From NCBI RefSeq assembly GCF_014803385.1, contig NZ_JACYFC010000002.1, positions 310,001 through 374,000 of the forward strand: 64,000 nucleotides of DNA, in the 5' to 3' direction. Position numbers and translations under genes: made by a program. This DNA comes from Marinomonas colpomeniae (GTDB taxonomy: Bacteria; Pseudomonadota; Gammaproteobacteria; Pseudomonadales; Marinomonadaceae). Below, piece after piece: positions 38,378 through 46,223 of this stretch (position 1 is the first letter of the stretch; every line of letters starts with the position of its first letter). The notes below the pieces were generated by a model, which saw only the letters and a program-made list of their open reading frames with translations, had not been told where the DNA came from and did no database searches.

Positions 38378-38446
38378 TCTAATGCGCCTCGTCCCAGTTC
38401 ATTCCAACGCCTGCTTCTACTAATAGCGGTACGTCGATTTTTGCTT
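38378..38446 (-). pseudogene. polA 3'-end fragment, copy 2 (intact C-terminal codons and stop)
   Basis: 38378-38425 is identical over 48 bp to 41075-41122, the end of the intact polA including its TAG stop. The homology continues with synonymous changes so that the last 20 residues of PolA (KIDVPLL...NWDEAH) are encoded unchanged. Upstream of that the frame meets a stop (TAACAAGCAAAA), so it is a fragment. It begins 17 bp after the GNAT-like stop. The synonymous differences suggest a polA allele from a related strain, or age. Confidence 0.95.
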
Positions 38447-38462
38447 GTTATGCGATAGAAAA

Positions 38463-39104
38463 TTAGATCGATGGAATAATGAACGCCGTAGAAAAAATCA
38501 TTATATCTGTATCTGGTAGACGTTTGAATCCGAGTTTTTCATAGTAATTTTTTAGTTTTTCTATAGAGAAATTTTGATTTGATTCGAAATCCTCAAGAAG
38601 TAACTTAGATCTCCATAAATCATCATCTCGATGAGCTTCATATTGTAAAGGAAATGCTTTAAGTGCAACAATTCCAGCCCCAGCAGAAAACCTAGTCATC
38701 ATGTGCCTTAGAGCTTTCAGACCGATTTTTTCGCCTCTGAATTCTGGTAGAAGCTCAACACGATCTAATATAAGCAAATTTTCATCATTAATACTGTGAT
38801 TCAAAGTTTCCATGACAAGATCTGAGAAGCCTGTAGAATTCTTTCCAAATATTGGGTCAAAGTACTCGAGCATTGATGAAGAGTGGCAATCCATAACTTC
38901 AAAAATATCTTCATGTTCATTGATTGCTCTTACAACATCAACATATTGCGCTCTGAATTTCCCTACCCTTGTGGACTCTTCATATTCATCAACTCTGTTG
39001 ATAGCGCCATAGTACTCATATATGAGACGGTCTGGTTCGCCAAACTCTTCAACCAAGCTGGTTGATCCCCACTTGAGTTCAATGAGTAAATCCTCTGATG
39101 TCAT
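38463..39104 (-). CDS. GNAT-like acetyltransferase domain protein
   Basis: 213 aa. The C-terminal half fits the GNAT fold: VELLPEFRGEKIGLKALRHM near residue 118 resembles the acetyl-CoA pyrophosphate loop (R-G-x-x-I-G), and YYEKLGFKRLPDTDIMIFS near residue 187 is the usual strand 6-7 end. The N-terminal half (to about residue 95) is unrecognised and acidic. It starts 5 bp after the stop of the small PolA-like ORF, with AAGGA in that ORF's last codons, so it is probably co-transcribed and coupled with fic. A role modifying or neutralising the Fic enzyme is conceivable but unproven. Confidence 0.65.
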   Translation of the reverse strand: MTSEDLLIELKWGSTSLVEEFGEPDRLIYEYYGAINRVDEYEESTRVGKFRAQYVDVVRAINEHEDIFEVMDCHSSSMLEYFDPIFGKNSTGFSDLVMETLNHSINDENLLILDRVELLPEFRGEKIGLKALRHMMTRFSAGAGIVALKAFPLQYEAHRDDDLWRSKLLLEDFESNQNFSIEKLKNYYEKLGFKRLPDTDIMIFSTAFIIPSI

Positions 39105-39109
39105 CGTTG

Positions 39110-39262
39110 CTATTCCTTAAGAAATAATATTCTTGTCTTGATAATTTTATCTTCTATTTGTAGGTGTTTCACGGTCACTTCAAAGGTCATTCCATCATGT
39201 ACTTGCATGATCATTTTCACGTCTTGGCCGATTTCTACTAGCCATTCGTTTATTTTGATCAT
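39110..39262 (-). CDS. 50-aa PolA motif-C-like ORF between fic and the GNAT gene (polA fragment, copy 3)
   Basis: The ATG overlaps the fic stop in ATGA, and the ORF ends 5 bp before the next gene. The product resembles the PolA palm around motif C: MIKINEWL then QDVKMIMQVHDGMTFEV, compared with MIKMHDWL then LDVKMIMQVHDELIFEI in PolA. The catalytic Glu of VHDE is Gly here. 39198-39224 is identical to 41221-41247 (27 bp). Similarity fades after about 33 residues. It may be a translated relic of a polA fragment or a domesticated small protein; the precise coupling to both neighbours argues for real translation. Confidence 0.6.
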   Translation of the reverse strand: MIKINEWLVEIGQDVKMIMQVHDGMTFEVTVKHLQIEDKIIKTRILFLKE

Positions 39263-40755
39263 GGCGTATTATCTGAATTTTCTCTAAATACTATTTCTGA
39301 GAAGGCTTGTTCTAAAGCATCGAAGGCGTCAGAGGGCACTTCATATTGAAACTGATCTCTACGCTTTTTAGATATTTTGCCGTTCTGTTCAAGGCAGAAG
39401 ATTACCAACTTCGAAAGCGTTCTGTCATTGATGTCGAATTGGTTGTTGATGTGCCGCTTTAGAACATCGTATTGATTTAAGTAGGCAACTTCTTTTTTGA
39501 TGTAATCTTCCATGGCTTCTTCGCAGGCTTCTGCCATGAGTTCGGCACAAGTGGTGCCGTCCCAATAACGATAAATAGCGTCGTGACCTTGAAAGGTAAA
39601 AGTGAAATTTTCCGTATCTAGGTAGTCCACTTGCCAGTGTTGCCTTACCTCGGATGAATAATTGGTTAATGTTTTTAAATATTGGCGTTCTTTATTGTGC
39701 AAAACCGCGGAAACAGGCAAGAGAAGTCCGTTAGCCAGTTTGCCACTACGACATAAAACATGATGAAAGAGAAAACGTGATAAGCGGCCATTGCCATCCA
39801 TGAAGGGGTGTAAAAAAACAAAACCAAAGGAAATAATTGCGCCGAGTACAATGGGGTCAATATTATCCGGTAAATCATTGGTTAGCGTTTCCCATTCGCT
39901 CATGAGTGTTCGGCACAGTTCTGGTTCTGGTGGTACGTAAGTGACGCCGATAGAGCCTGATCCATTGCTTAGGTAGTTTTGCTCATTGCGATAAGACATT
40001 GCCCATTCATATTGGTTGTTGATCGTGGCATTTTGCAATTCGATCAAATAGTCTTCGTCAATGTTACGCGGTTTGTGAGCTTGTTTTAATAAGTTGGTAT
40101 AGCGTTGTATCTTGCCTGTATCTGGAAGTTCTTTTTCAATGGCAAAAGAGTCTCTCGTTTCGCTTAAATATACCCAAGATAACGCTCTGTTTAATAAGGA
40201 CTCATCAAGCGATTCTGTATACTTTTTGGCTTTCTGCAACACATCAACTTCGAGGGCTTTTTCTAAACGAGCAGTTCGCCTTACAGTTACGCAATAGTTT
40301 AGTGACCCAATGATATTAATGGTCACTCGCCAGCGTGCGTTCTTTTTCTCAATACCCGTTATATAGTCTTTTGGGTCTAATAAAGGAACGTATTTACCAT
40401 GCTTAAGCTCGGTTGTTCGTTGAATGTGTTGCTGGTTAAAGTGCTCCCAAAGTAAGCAAGTTATACGTATGTATTTACCTGTTGGAGACGCTTCATAATG
40501 TTCGAGGATTTCAGTTTCGCAGATAAGAGGCATGACTTGAGCAAGAACCTGTAAATTCAAACCTTCGTGTTTTAAGGCGAATAACACATGATCTAATAGT
40601 ATGTCTGCTGGCTTTAGCGTCGCGGGGATTGCTAGGGTGTTTTCTATTTGTTGTTTTTTGGTCACAGGCATAATGCGCGCAGAAGAGTGCAAAGACAGCG
40701 CTTTGACTTCTGAGTGCTCAATTAAATAGGCGTATCCAACGTATTCATTTTTCAT
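39259..40755 (-). CDS. Fic-family AMP-transferase-type enzyme
   Basis: 498 aa. The Fic motif HPFMDGNGRLSR is at residues 316-327 with catalytic His316 and the anion-binding GNGR. An inhibitory-helix-like S-x3-E (S203, E207 in SFAIEKE) lies upstream, as in self-inhibited class II Fic proteins, although a Lys replaces the usual Gly/Asn after Glu. The C-terminal region (about 400-498) ends in a winged-helix-like segment. It should transfer AMP or another nucleotide to a target protein. It heads a three-ORF unit with the PolA-like peptide and the GNAT gene, behind an array of six 17-bp repeats. Confidence 0.9.
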   Translation of the reverse strand: MKNEYVGYAYLIEHSEVKALSLHSSARIMPVTKKQQIENTLAIPATLKPADILLDHVLFALKHEGLNLQVLAQVMPLICETEILEHYEASPTGKYIRITCLLWEHFNQQHIQRTTELKHGKYVPLLDPKDYITGIEKKNARWRVTINIIGSLNYCVTVRRTARLEKALEVDVLQKAKKYTESLDESLLNRALSWVYLSETRDSFAIEKELPDTGKIQRYTNLLKQAHKPRNIDEDYLIELQNATINNQYEWAMSYRNEQNYLSNGSGSIGVTYVPPEPELCRTLMSEWETLTNDLPDNIDPIVLGAIISFGFVFLHPFMDGNGRLSRFLFHHVLCRSGKLANGLLLPVSAVLHNKERQYLKTLTNYSSEVRQHWQVDYLDTENFTFTFQGHDAIYRYWDGTTCAELMAEACEEAMEDYIKKEVAYLNQYDVLKRHINNQFDINDRTLSKLVIFCLEQNGKISKKRRDQFQYEVPSDAFDALEQAFSEIVFRENSDNTP

Positions 40756-40782
40756 GCTGTGTACCAGAAAATGTTTTTGTAA

Positions 40783-40991
40783 CTGAAATTTTTATTCAGT
40801 TTAGCTTATTATTCAAGAAAAGTTTTTAATAACTAAGATTTTTGTTCAGGATTGGATTTTTTCTAATAAAATTGTTCAAAGTTGTGTTTTTCATTAAATC
40901 CATGCCATTTTATCACTTCATCAGCTCAGAAAATCATTCAGCGTCTAAGATTTTTGTTCAGTTTGACTGTTTTACTCAGAAAATTGTTCAG
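40783..40991. repeat. Six 17-bp operator-like repeats upstream of fic
   Basis: Copies start at 40783, 40833, 40863, 40925, 40945 and 40975. Two are identical (CTAAGATTTTTGTTCAG at 40833 and 40945); the others fit CTxAxAxxxTxxTTCAx, for example CTCAGAAAATCATTCAG and CTCAGAAAATTGTTCAG. Start-to-start spacings are 50, 30, 62, 20 and 30 bp, close to whole helical turns, so bound proteins would lie on one face. Some copies are CTGAA-N7-TTCAG inverted repeats. The array occupies the fic promoter region between fic and the polA terminator. Confidence 0.75.
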
Positions 40992-41011
40992 AATTCTTCA
41001 TTACGTCGAAT

Positions 41012-41042
41012 AAAAAAGGCCTTCGAGTCATCGAAAGCCTTT
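41012..41042. terminator. polA terminator
   Basis: AAAGGCCTTCGA and TCGAAAGCCTTT pair with one mismatch around GTCA. On the minus strand a run of T follows, about 34 bp after the polA stop. Confidence 0.9.
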
Positions 41043-41075
41043 CTGTGTTTCTAAATAATCTGATTGCTTGAAGTT

Positions 41076-43844
41076 CTAATGCGCCTCGTCCCAGTTCATT
41101 CCAACGCCTGCTTCTACTAATAAAGGTACGTCAATTTTGCTGCTGTTTTCCATGATGTCGACGATTTTCGCTTGAGCGGCTTCTAGGTCTTTTTCGGCGA
41201 TTTCGAAGATGAGTTCATCGTGTACTTGCATGATCATTTTCACGTCTAGGTCTGTGCTTTGTAACCAGTCGTGCATCTTGATCATGGCGCGTTTGATGAT
41301 GTCGGCGGCGGAGCCTTGCATTGGCGCGTTGATCGCGGTGCGTTCGGCGGCTTGGCGCATCATGGCGTTGCTGGCTTTGATGTCTGGCAAGTACAGACGG
41401 CGGCCATAGATGGTTTCTACGTAGCCTTTTTCTTTCGCGCCTTCACGGGTGTTTTCCATGTATTGCTGTACGCCGGGGTAACGTTCGAAATAACGTTTGA
41501 TGTATTTAGCGGCTTCTGGGCGGCTGATATCAAGCTGTTTCGCAAGACCAAAAGCTGACATGCCGTAGATCAAACCAAAGTTGATGGCTTTAGCTCGGCG
41601 GCGCTGTTCAGTCGTGACTTCGTCTAGTGTGACTTCAAAGACTTCGGCGGCGGTGGCTTTATGCACGTCAGCGTCTTTAGTGAAGGCATCGAGCAAGCCT
41701 TTGTCTTGCGACAAATGCGCCATGATGCGTAATTCGACTTGGGAGTAATCGGCCGCGAGCATCTTGTAGCCTGTTGGGGCGATAAACGCTTGGCGAATAC
41801 GACGACCTTCTGCGGTACGAATTGGGATGTTCTGCAAATTTGGATCAGTCGATGACAAACGGCCCGTTGCAGTAATTGCTTGATGATAGGACGTATGAAT
41901 ACGACCCGTTTTCTGGATCATTTCTGGCAGTTTGTCTGTGTAAGTGGATTTCAACTTAGACAGGCTGCGGTGTTCCATGATCAAGCGTGGTAATTCAAAT
42001 TCTTGCGCCAATTCTTGCAAGATAGGTTCAGCGGTAGACGGCTGGCCTTTTGGTGTTTTTTTGATAACAGGCAAACCTTGTTTTTCGAACAAGATGACTT
42101 GCAGTTGTTTTGGTGAACTTAGGTTGAAACTTTCGCCTGCTTCTTCGTGGGCTTTGATTTCCAGCTCTTGTAACTTGGCGCCAATTTCACTGCTTTGGAT
42201 GTGCAGTAATTCTGGGTCGATCAAAGCGCCCGTTTGTTCCATTTTCGCCAAGACGGGAATTAAGGGGCATTCGATGTCTTTGAAAATGCTGACCAATTCT
42301 GGTGTTTTCTCGACTAGCGGCCAGATAGTTTGATGAAGGCGCAAGGTAATATCAGCGTCTTCCGCTGCGTAAAAGGCAGCTTGTCCTAAGTCGATTTCAT
42401 TGAAGGTTTTTTGCTTCTTGCCTTTACCGGCTAATTCTTCAAAGCTGACACAAGTGTGTCCTAAGAATTTTTTCGCCAGCGTATCCATGTCATGACGTGA
42501 ACTTACTGAGTTGTAAACGTAAGACTCCAACATGGTGTCGTAGGCGATGCCGCGTAAGGTAATGTCGTAGTTGTTCAGTACGTTGGCATCGTATTTTAAG
42601 TGCTGACCGACTTTAGCTTTGCTGTCGTCTTCTAACCAAGGTTTTAGCTGTTCTAATACCCAATCGCGGTCAAGCTGCTCTGGTGCGCCTTCGTAGTCAT
42701 GAGCAAAAGGCACATAAGCGCCAATGCCTGCTTCAACAGAAAAAGACACGCCAACCAATTCTGCGGCCATGTAATTTAGGCTGGTGGTTTCTGTGTCGAA
42801 AGCGGTTAATTCGGCGTTTTGTATTTTCTCTAACCAAGCATTGAATGCATCTTTATCGAAAACCGTTTTGTAGTTCACCTCTATGTTAGACGCCACTGGC
42901 GCATCGACTTGACCATCATTGCCGACGGTGTCGCTGGCAGTTTCTACACTTGGCTCTTTATCTAAATCGGATAACCAAGTTTTGAATTCCAGTTTAGTGA
43001 ACCACTCGCGTAAAACGTCTTTGTTTACTTCGCCGTTCTCCAACTCTAGAGAATTAAATGGCAATTCTACGTCACATTTGATGGTCGCCAAGGTATAGGA
43101 CAGCTCGGCCATCTCTTTGTTGTCTTCCATTTTTTGTTTCATGGTTTTGGAACCACGGAAACCCAACGCGGCAATGTCATCTAGGTGCTCGTAAATTTCT
43201 TTGATGCTACCCAAACCTTGTAACAAGGCTACGGCGGTTTTTTCGCCAACGCCCGGGACGCCAGGAATGTTGTCGACTTTGTCGCCCATTAAAGCGAGAT
43301 AATCGATAATCAGTTCTGGTGGAATGCCGAATTTGTCGGTGACACCTTGAATGTCCATGACAGTGTTGTTCATGGTGTTTACAAGTGTGACCTTGTCTGT
43401 CACCAATTGCGCCATGTCTTTATCGCCAGTGGATACGACGACTTCACGACCTGCTTCGCCGACTTGTTTGGCGATAGTGCCGATAACATCGTCGGCTTCT
43501 ACGCCGTCGATAATAACCAGTGGCAAGCCCATGCCTTCCACCATGCGGTGAATTGGCTCGATTTGTGGACGTAAGTCATCAGGCATTGGTGGACGTTGTG
43601 CCTTGTATTCGCTGTAGATCTCATCGCGGAAGGTTTTACCCTTAGCATCAAAAATAATAACCATGGGCGAATCAGGGTAGGTTTTGATAAGGCTGCGGAT
43701 CATACTGATGACACCGCGAGTGGCGTTGGTCGGATGGCCGTCGCTGGTGCTCATTGGTGGAATGGCGTGGAAAGCTCGGTAAAGATAAGACGAGCCGTCG
43801 ACGAGAACCATTGGTGGAGTTTGTATTGATGAATCCGTAGCCAA
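41076..43844 (-). CDS. polA: DNA polymerase I
   Basis: 922 aa, full length. Domains in order: 5'-3' exonuclease (1-300, with GVEADDVIGTIA and GDKDMAQLV), 3'-5' exonuclease (about 325-515, DTETTSLN and the YAAEDADIT segment), and polymerase (520-922) with motif A DYSQVELRIMAHLSQD, motif B RRAKAINFGLIYGMSAFG and motif C VHDE at 874-877. The start is TTG with AGAGG at 8 nt. It fills gaps in replication and repair. Its 3' end is repeated in fragments further downstream (37459-37530, 38378-38446, 39110-39262), so the chromosomal polA appears to be a repeated insertion point. Confidence 0.97.
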   Translation of the reverse strand: MATDSSIQTPPMVLVDGSSYLYRAFHAIPPMSTSDGHPTNATRGVISMIRSLIKTYPDSPMVIIFDAKGKTFRDEIYSEYKAQRPPMPDDLRPQIEPIHRMVEGMGLPLVIIDGVEADDVIGTIAKQVGEAGREVVVSTGDKDMAQLVTDKVTLVNTMNNTVMDIQGVTDKFGIPPELIIDYLALMGDKVDNIPGVPGVGEKTAVALLQGLGSIKEIYEHLDDIAALGFRGSKTMKQKMEDNKEMAELSYTLATIKCDVELPFNSLELENGEVNKDVLREWFTKLEFKTWLSDLDKEPSVETASDTVGNDGQVDAPVASNIEVNYKTVFDKDAFNAWLEKIQNAELTAFDTETTSLNYMAAELVGVSFSVEAGIGAYVPFAHDYEGAPEQLDRDWVLEQLKPWLEDDSKAKVGQHLKYDANVLNNYDITLRGIAYDTMLESYVYNSVSSRHDMDTLAKKFLGHTCVSFEELAGKGKKQKTFNEIDLGQAAFYAAEDADITLRLHQTIWPLVEKTPELVSIFKDIECPLIPVLAKMEQTGALIDPELLHIQSSEIGAKLQELEIKAHEEAGESFNLSSPKQLQVILFEKQGLPVIKKTPKGQPSTAEPILQELAQEFELPRLIMEHRSLSKLKSTYTDKLPEMIQKTGRIHTSYHQAITATGRLSSTDPNLQNIPIRTAEGRRIRQAFIAPTGYKMLAADYSQVELRIMAHLSQDKGLLDAFTKDADVHKATAAEVFEVTLDEVTTEQRRRAKAINFGLIYGMSAFGLAKQLDISRPEAAKYIKRYFERYPGVQQYMENTREGAKEKGYVETIYGRRLYLPDIKASNAMMRQAAERTAINAPMQGSAADIIKRAMIKMHDWLQSTDLDVKMIMQVHDELIFEIAEKDLEAAQAKIVDIMENSSKIDVPLLVEAGVGMNWDEAH

Positions 43845-43923
43845 AATAGAACCTCTGCATGAATAGGCGATAATTGGCTTCTATTCTATGTGTTTGAGGA
43901 GGTTTTTGCAGTCAAAAGAGGAA

Positions 43924-45048
43924 TTAATCTTTCGTTGATGGCTGCTCGATAGCTGTTTCTAGACTCTGTTGATACAAGCTTACTTGGTCGCGGCCGTTGG
44001 CTTTCGCGAAATAAAGGGCTTTGTCTGCTTCATCAACTAATATATCGAAGTCCTTTGCCTTTTTTATGCTGGAAACGCCAATGCTGGCAGTGACTTGACC
44101 AATGATTTTGTAAGATCGCTGGCTAATAGCGGTTCTAAACATTTCGCCAATCATGGATGTGGTATGAGTGGTGGGATTCACAATAACAACGATAAACTCT
44201 TCTCCACCCCAACGCGCAAGGCAATGCAATTCAGAATAAACCGTGCTTAGGCGAGAGGCGAGTTCAATTAAGACATTGTCACCAACAGAGTGCCCAAACT
44301 TGTCATTAATATCTTTGAATTTATCAATATCGATAAGAAGAATGCAGATATTGTTAGATGGTTTACCTTCCATTAACCAGCTGTCTAAACCACGTCGATT
44401 AAACACATCGGTTAAAAAATCTTGTAGAGAGGCTGCTTTTGAATGTTTCAACTCATAGGTTATTTTTTCGATATTGGATTGTATTTTTTTCTGGTAAGGA
44501 ATCATGAGTAGTATCAATATGCTTGCCGGGCCTAGCAGAAATAATAAATCATAACCTCTCGGTGTTTGAAGTTGAGACGGAGTTGTTAATAAAAAAAGTA
44601 ATATAGGTAATGTGTTTAACGACCAACAAATGACTGCAAATTTAGACAGCCTTTCAGGAATTAACATTAGCATCAATGCGGTAGTTAAAATATTCATGCC
44701 GGATATAGGTGGAAAGATTGCCACAAAATCCCACATGTTAAGCCATCCACCTATGGTGTAATACAAGGCACTAGGTACAGAGGTGATTAAGGTAATAAAG
44801 CAATATAAGAAAAGAGTCTTATGTATTTTATTTTCTGGATCGCTATGTAAATAAGCAAGTACACCTAAATAAGCAAGTACACCTAAATAAGCAAATAAAA
44901 TCATGACTGGTTGAAAAACATTTATGACAAAGCTACCAGTGAAGAGGGTAGAGCAAATAGTATATATGGCACAGATTAATATCGTACCAATAAGCAGTTG
45001 GTACGTTGCTTTAATCAAAAAAACTGATTTACTAAATTGCTGGTCCAT
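43924..45048 (-). CDS. Membrane diguanylate cyclase
   Basis: 374 aa. Six to seven hydrophobic segments fill residues 10-200, followed by a coiled-coil and a GGDEF domain (about 205-360). The signature RWGGEEFIVVI is an active variant, and DIDKFKDINDKFGHSVGD carries the metal-binding Asp. No RxxD inhibitory site. The second membrane segment contains an in-frame duplication (YLGVLAYLGVLAYL) from an 18-bp tandem repeat. It lies upstream of polA on the same strand. Confidence 0.9.
   Translation of the reverse strand: MDQQFSKSVFLIKATYQLLIGTILICAIYTICSTLFTGSFVINVFQPVMILFAYLGVLAYLGVLAYLHSDPENKIHKTLFLYCFITLITSVPSALYYTIGGWLNMWDFVAIFPPISGMNILTTALMLMLIPERLSKFAVICWSLNTLPILLFLLTTPSQLQTPRGYDLLFLLGPASILILLMIPYQKKIQSNIEKITYELKHSKAASLQDFLTDVFNRRGLDSWLMEGKPSNNICILLIDIDKFKDINDKFGHSVGDNVLIELASRLSTVYSELHCLARWGGEEFIVVIVNPTTHTTSMIGEMFRTAISQRSYKIIGQVTASIGVSSIKKAKDFDILVDEADKALYFAKANGRDQVSLYQQSLETAIEQPSTKD
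44849..44894. repeat. 18-bp in-frame tandem repeat within the membrane cyclase gene
   Basis: AAATAAGCAAGTACACCT occurs at 44849-44866 and 44867-44884, followed by a partial third copy to 44894. It encodes six residues of a membrane helix twice, so unit changes alter helix length without a frameshift. Confidence 0.9.
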
Positions 45049-45142
45049 ATAGATAAAATATCACGCAGTTAGTTTGTCTTTAATACTGAGTATACATAAT
45101 CAATAATAAAATATTGTTTTTCTTCGTAAAAAGCGTGAGCTG

Positions 45143-45238
45143 ATGTCTGTGTATTTTACTGATAACGAATTGACCTTTAGTCGCTTATTGTGGAGCATAG
45201 GCGTTTTCGTATTCGCTTTATCTTTTGATTATACATAG
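45143..45238 (+). CDS. Possible 31-aa ORF upstream of thrB
   Basis: ATG preceded by a weak GTGAG opens 31 codons ending 10 bp before the thrB TTG start. The peptide (MSVYFTDNELTFSRLLW...) has no recognised family and is not rich in Thr or Ile, so it is not an obvious attenuation leader. It could be a chance frame. Confidence 0.25.
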   Translation: MSVYFTDNELTFSRLLWSIGVFVFALSFDYT

Positions 45239-45248
45239 GTAGTACAAC

Positions 45249-46205
45249 TTGGCTGTTTACACATCCCTTTCTGACTCTGACATGCGCGCTTTAGTGGCCG
45301 ATTATTATTTGGGTGAACTGGTTTCGTTCCAAGGCATTTCAGGCGGTGTTGAAAACACCAATTATTTTTTGATTACTACCACAGGTAAGTACGTGGTGAC
45401 CTTGTTTGAAGAGTTCGAGTTAGAAGAAGTGCCGTACTTCTTAGATGTTGTCGCACATTTGAAACACAAAGGCTTTAACGTTCCAGCCGCCTTGATTGAT
45501 ATTCATGGTGAACGCTTACGAATGGTGAACGAGCGTCCAGCTATCATTGTGGATTGTTTTCCTGGTACCGAGCTTAAACAAACAGACGTTAGTTCTTGTC
45601 AGATAATGGGTGCCGCCTTAGCGAAATTGCATATTGCGGGCGAAGACTTCCCAGAACATCGTGATAGTCATCGTGGTGTGACTTGGTGGCATAAGACCAG
45701 TAAAGCGATTGAATCGGAGCTAGAACCAGTACAAGCTGAGTTGTTAATGTCACAAATTTCAGCGTTTGATGCCTTTATTGCAGATCATGCTGATTTACCG
45801 AAAACGACGATTCACGGAGATTTGTTTTATAACAACACTTTGTTTGAAGACGGCAAGTTGTCAGCGGTTATTGATTTTTATAACGCATGCCATTCGTGGG
45901 TGATGTACGATTTAGCCATTGTGGTGAACGATTGGTGTTCGGACATAGAGACAGGCGAATTGGACATGCCTAAATATCGAGCGCTGTTAAAGGCCTATTT
46001 GTACGAGAGGGAAGTAAGTGACGAAGAAGTCATGGCTTGGCCTTATATGCTACGAATTGCTGCGTTACGTTTCTGGTTGTCTCGCTTAGAAGCGTGGCAC
46101 GGCGCAAAATCCGACCCAGTACGTTTGGCGCAACAACATGATCCACTCGAATTTCAACGTATTTTAGAAGCGCGCATTCGTTATGCGCCCAGTTTATTAG
46201 AGTAA
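45249..46205 (+). CDS. thrB: Homoserine kinase, type II (ThrB)
   Basis: 318 aa. It belongs to the APH-like kinase fold used by Pseudomonas-type homoserine kinases: GGVENTNYFLIT near residue 30, IHGDLFYNNTLF with catalytic Asp near residue 196, and the metal-binding VIDFYNA. It phosphorylates L-homoserine in threonine synthesis. The start is TTG, giving MAVYTSLSD, with AGGTAG upstream. Downstream DUF1007 follows after 18 bp and may be co-transcribed. Confidence 0.93.
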   Translation: MAVYTSLSDSDMRALVADYYLGELVSFQGISGGVENTNYFLITTTGKYVVTLFEEFELEEVPYFLDVVAHLKHKGFNVPAALIDIHGERLRMVNERPAIIVDCFPGTELKQTDVSSCQIMGAALAKLHIAGEDFPEHRDSHRGVTWWHKTSKAIESELEPVQAELLMSQISAFDAFIADHADLPKTTIHGDLFYNNTLFEDGKLSAVIDFYNACHSWVMYDLAIVVNDWCSDIETGELDMPKYRALLKAYLYEREVSDEEVMAWPYMLRIAALRFWLSRLEAWHGAKSDPVRLAQQHDPLEFQRILEARIRYAPSLLE

Positions 46206-46223
46206 AAGGTCAGGTGAGATAAA

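Noticed and set aside
40783..41042. Insertion sequence remnants between fic and polA
   Set aside because: The short repeats have no transposase relics, no terminal inverted repeats and no target duplication; they fit an operator array better.
41197..41558. Plus-strand open frames opposite polA (for example 41271-41558)
   Set aside because: They mirror conserved PolA codons, have no ribosome sites, and belong to the many shadow frames over polA.
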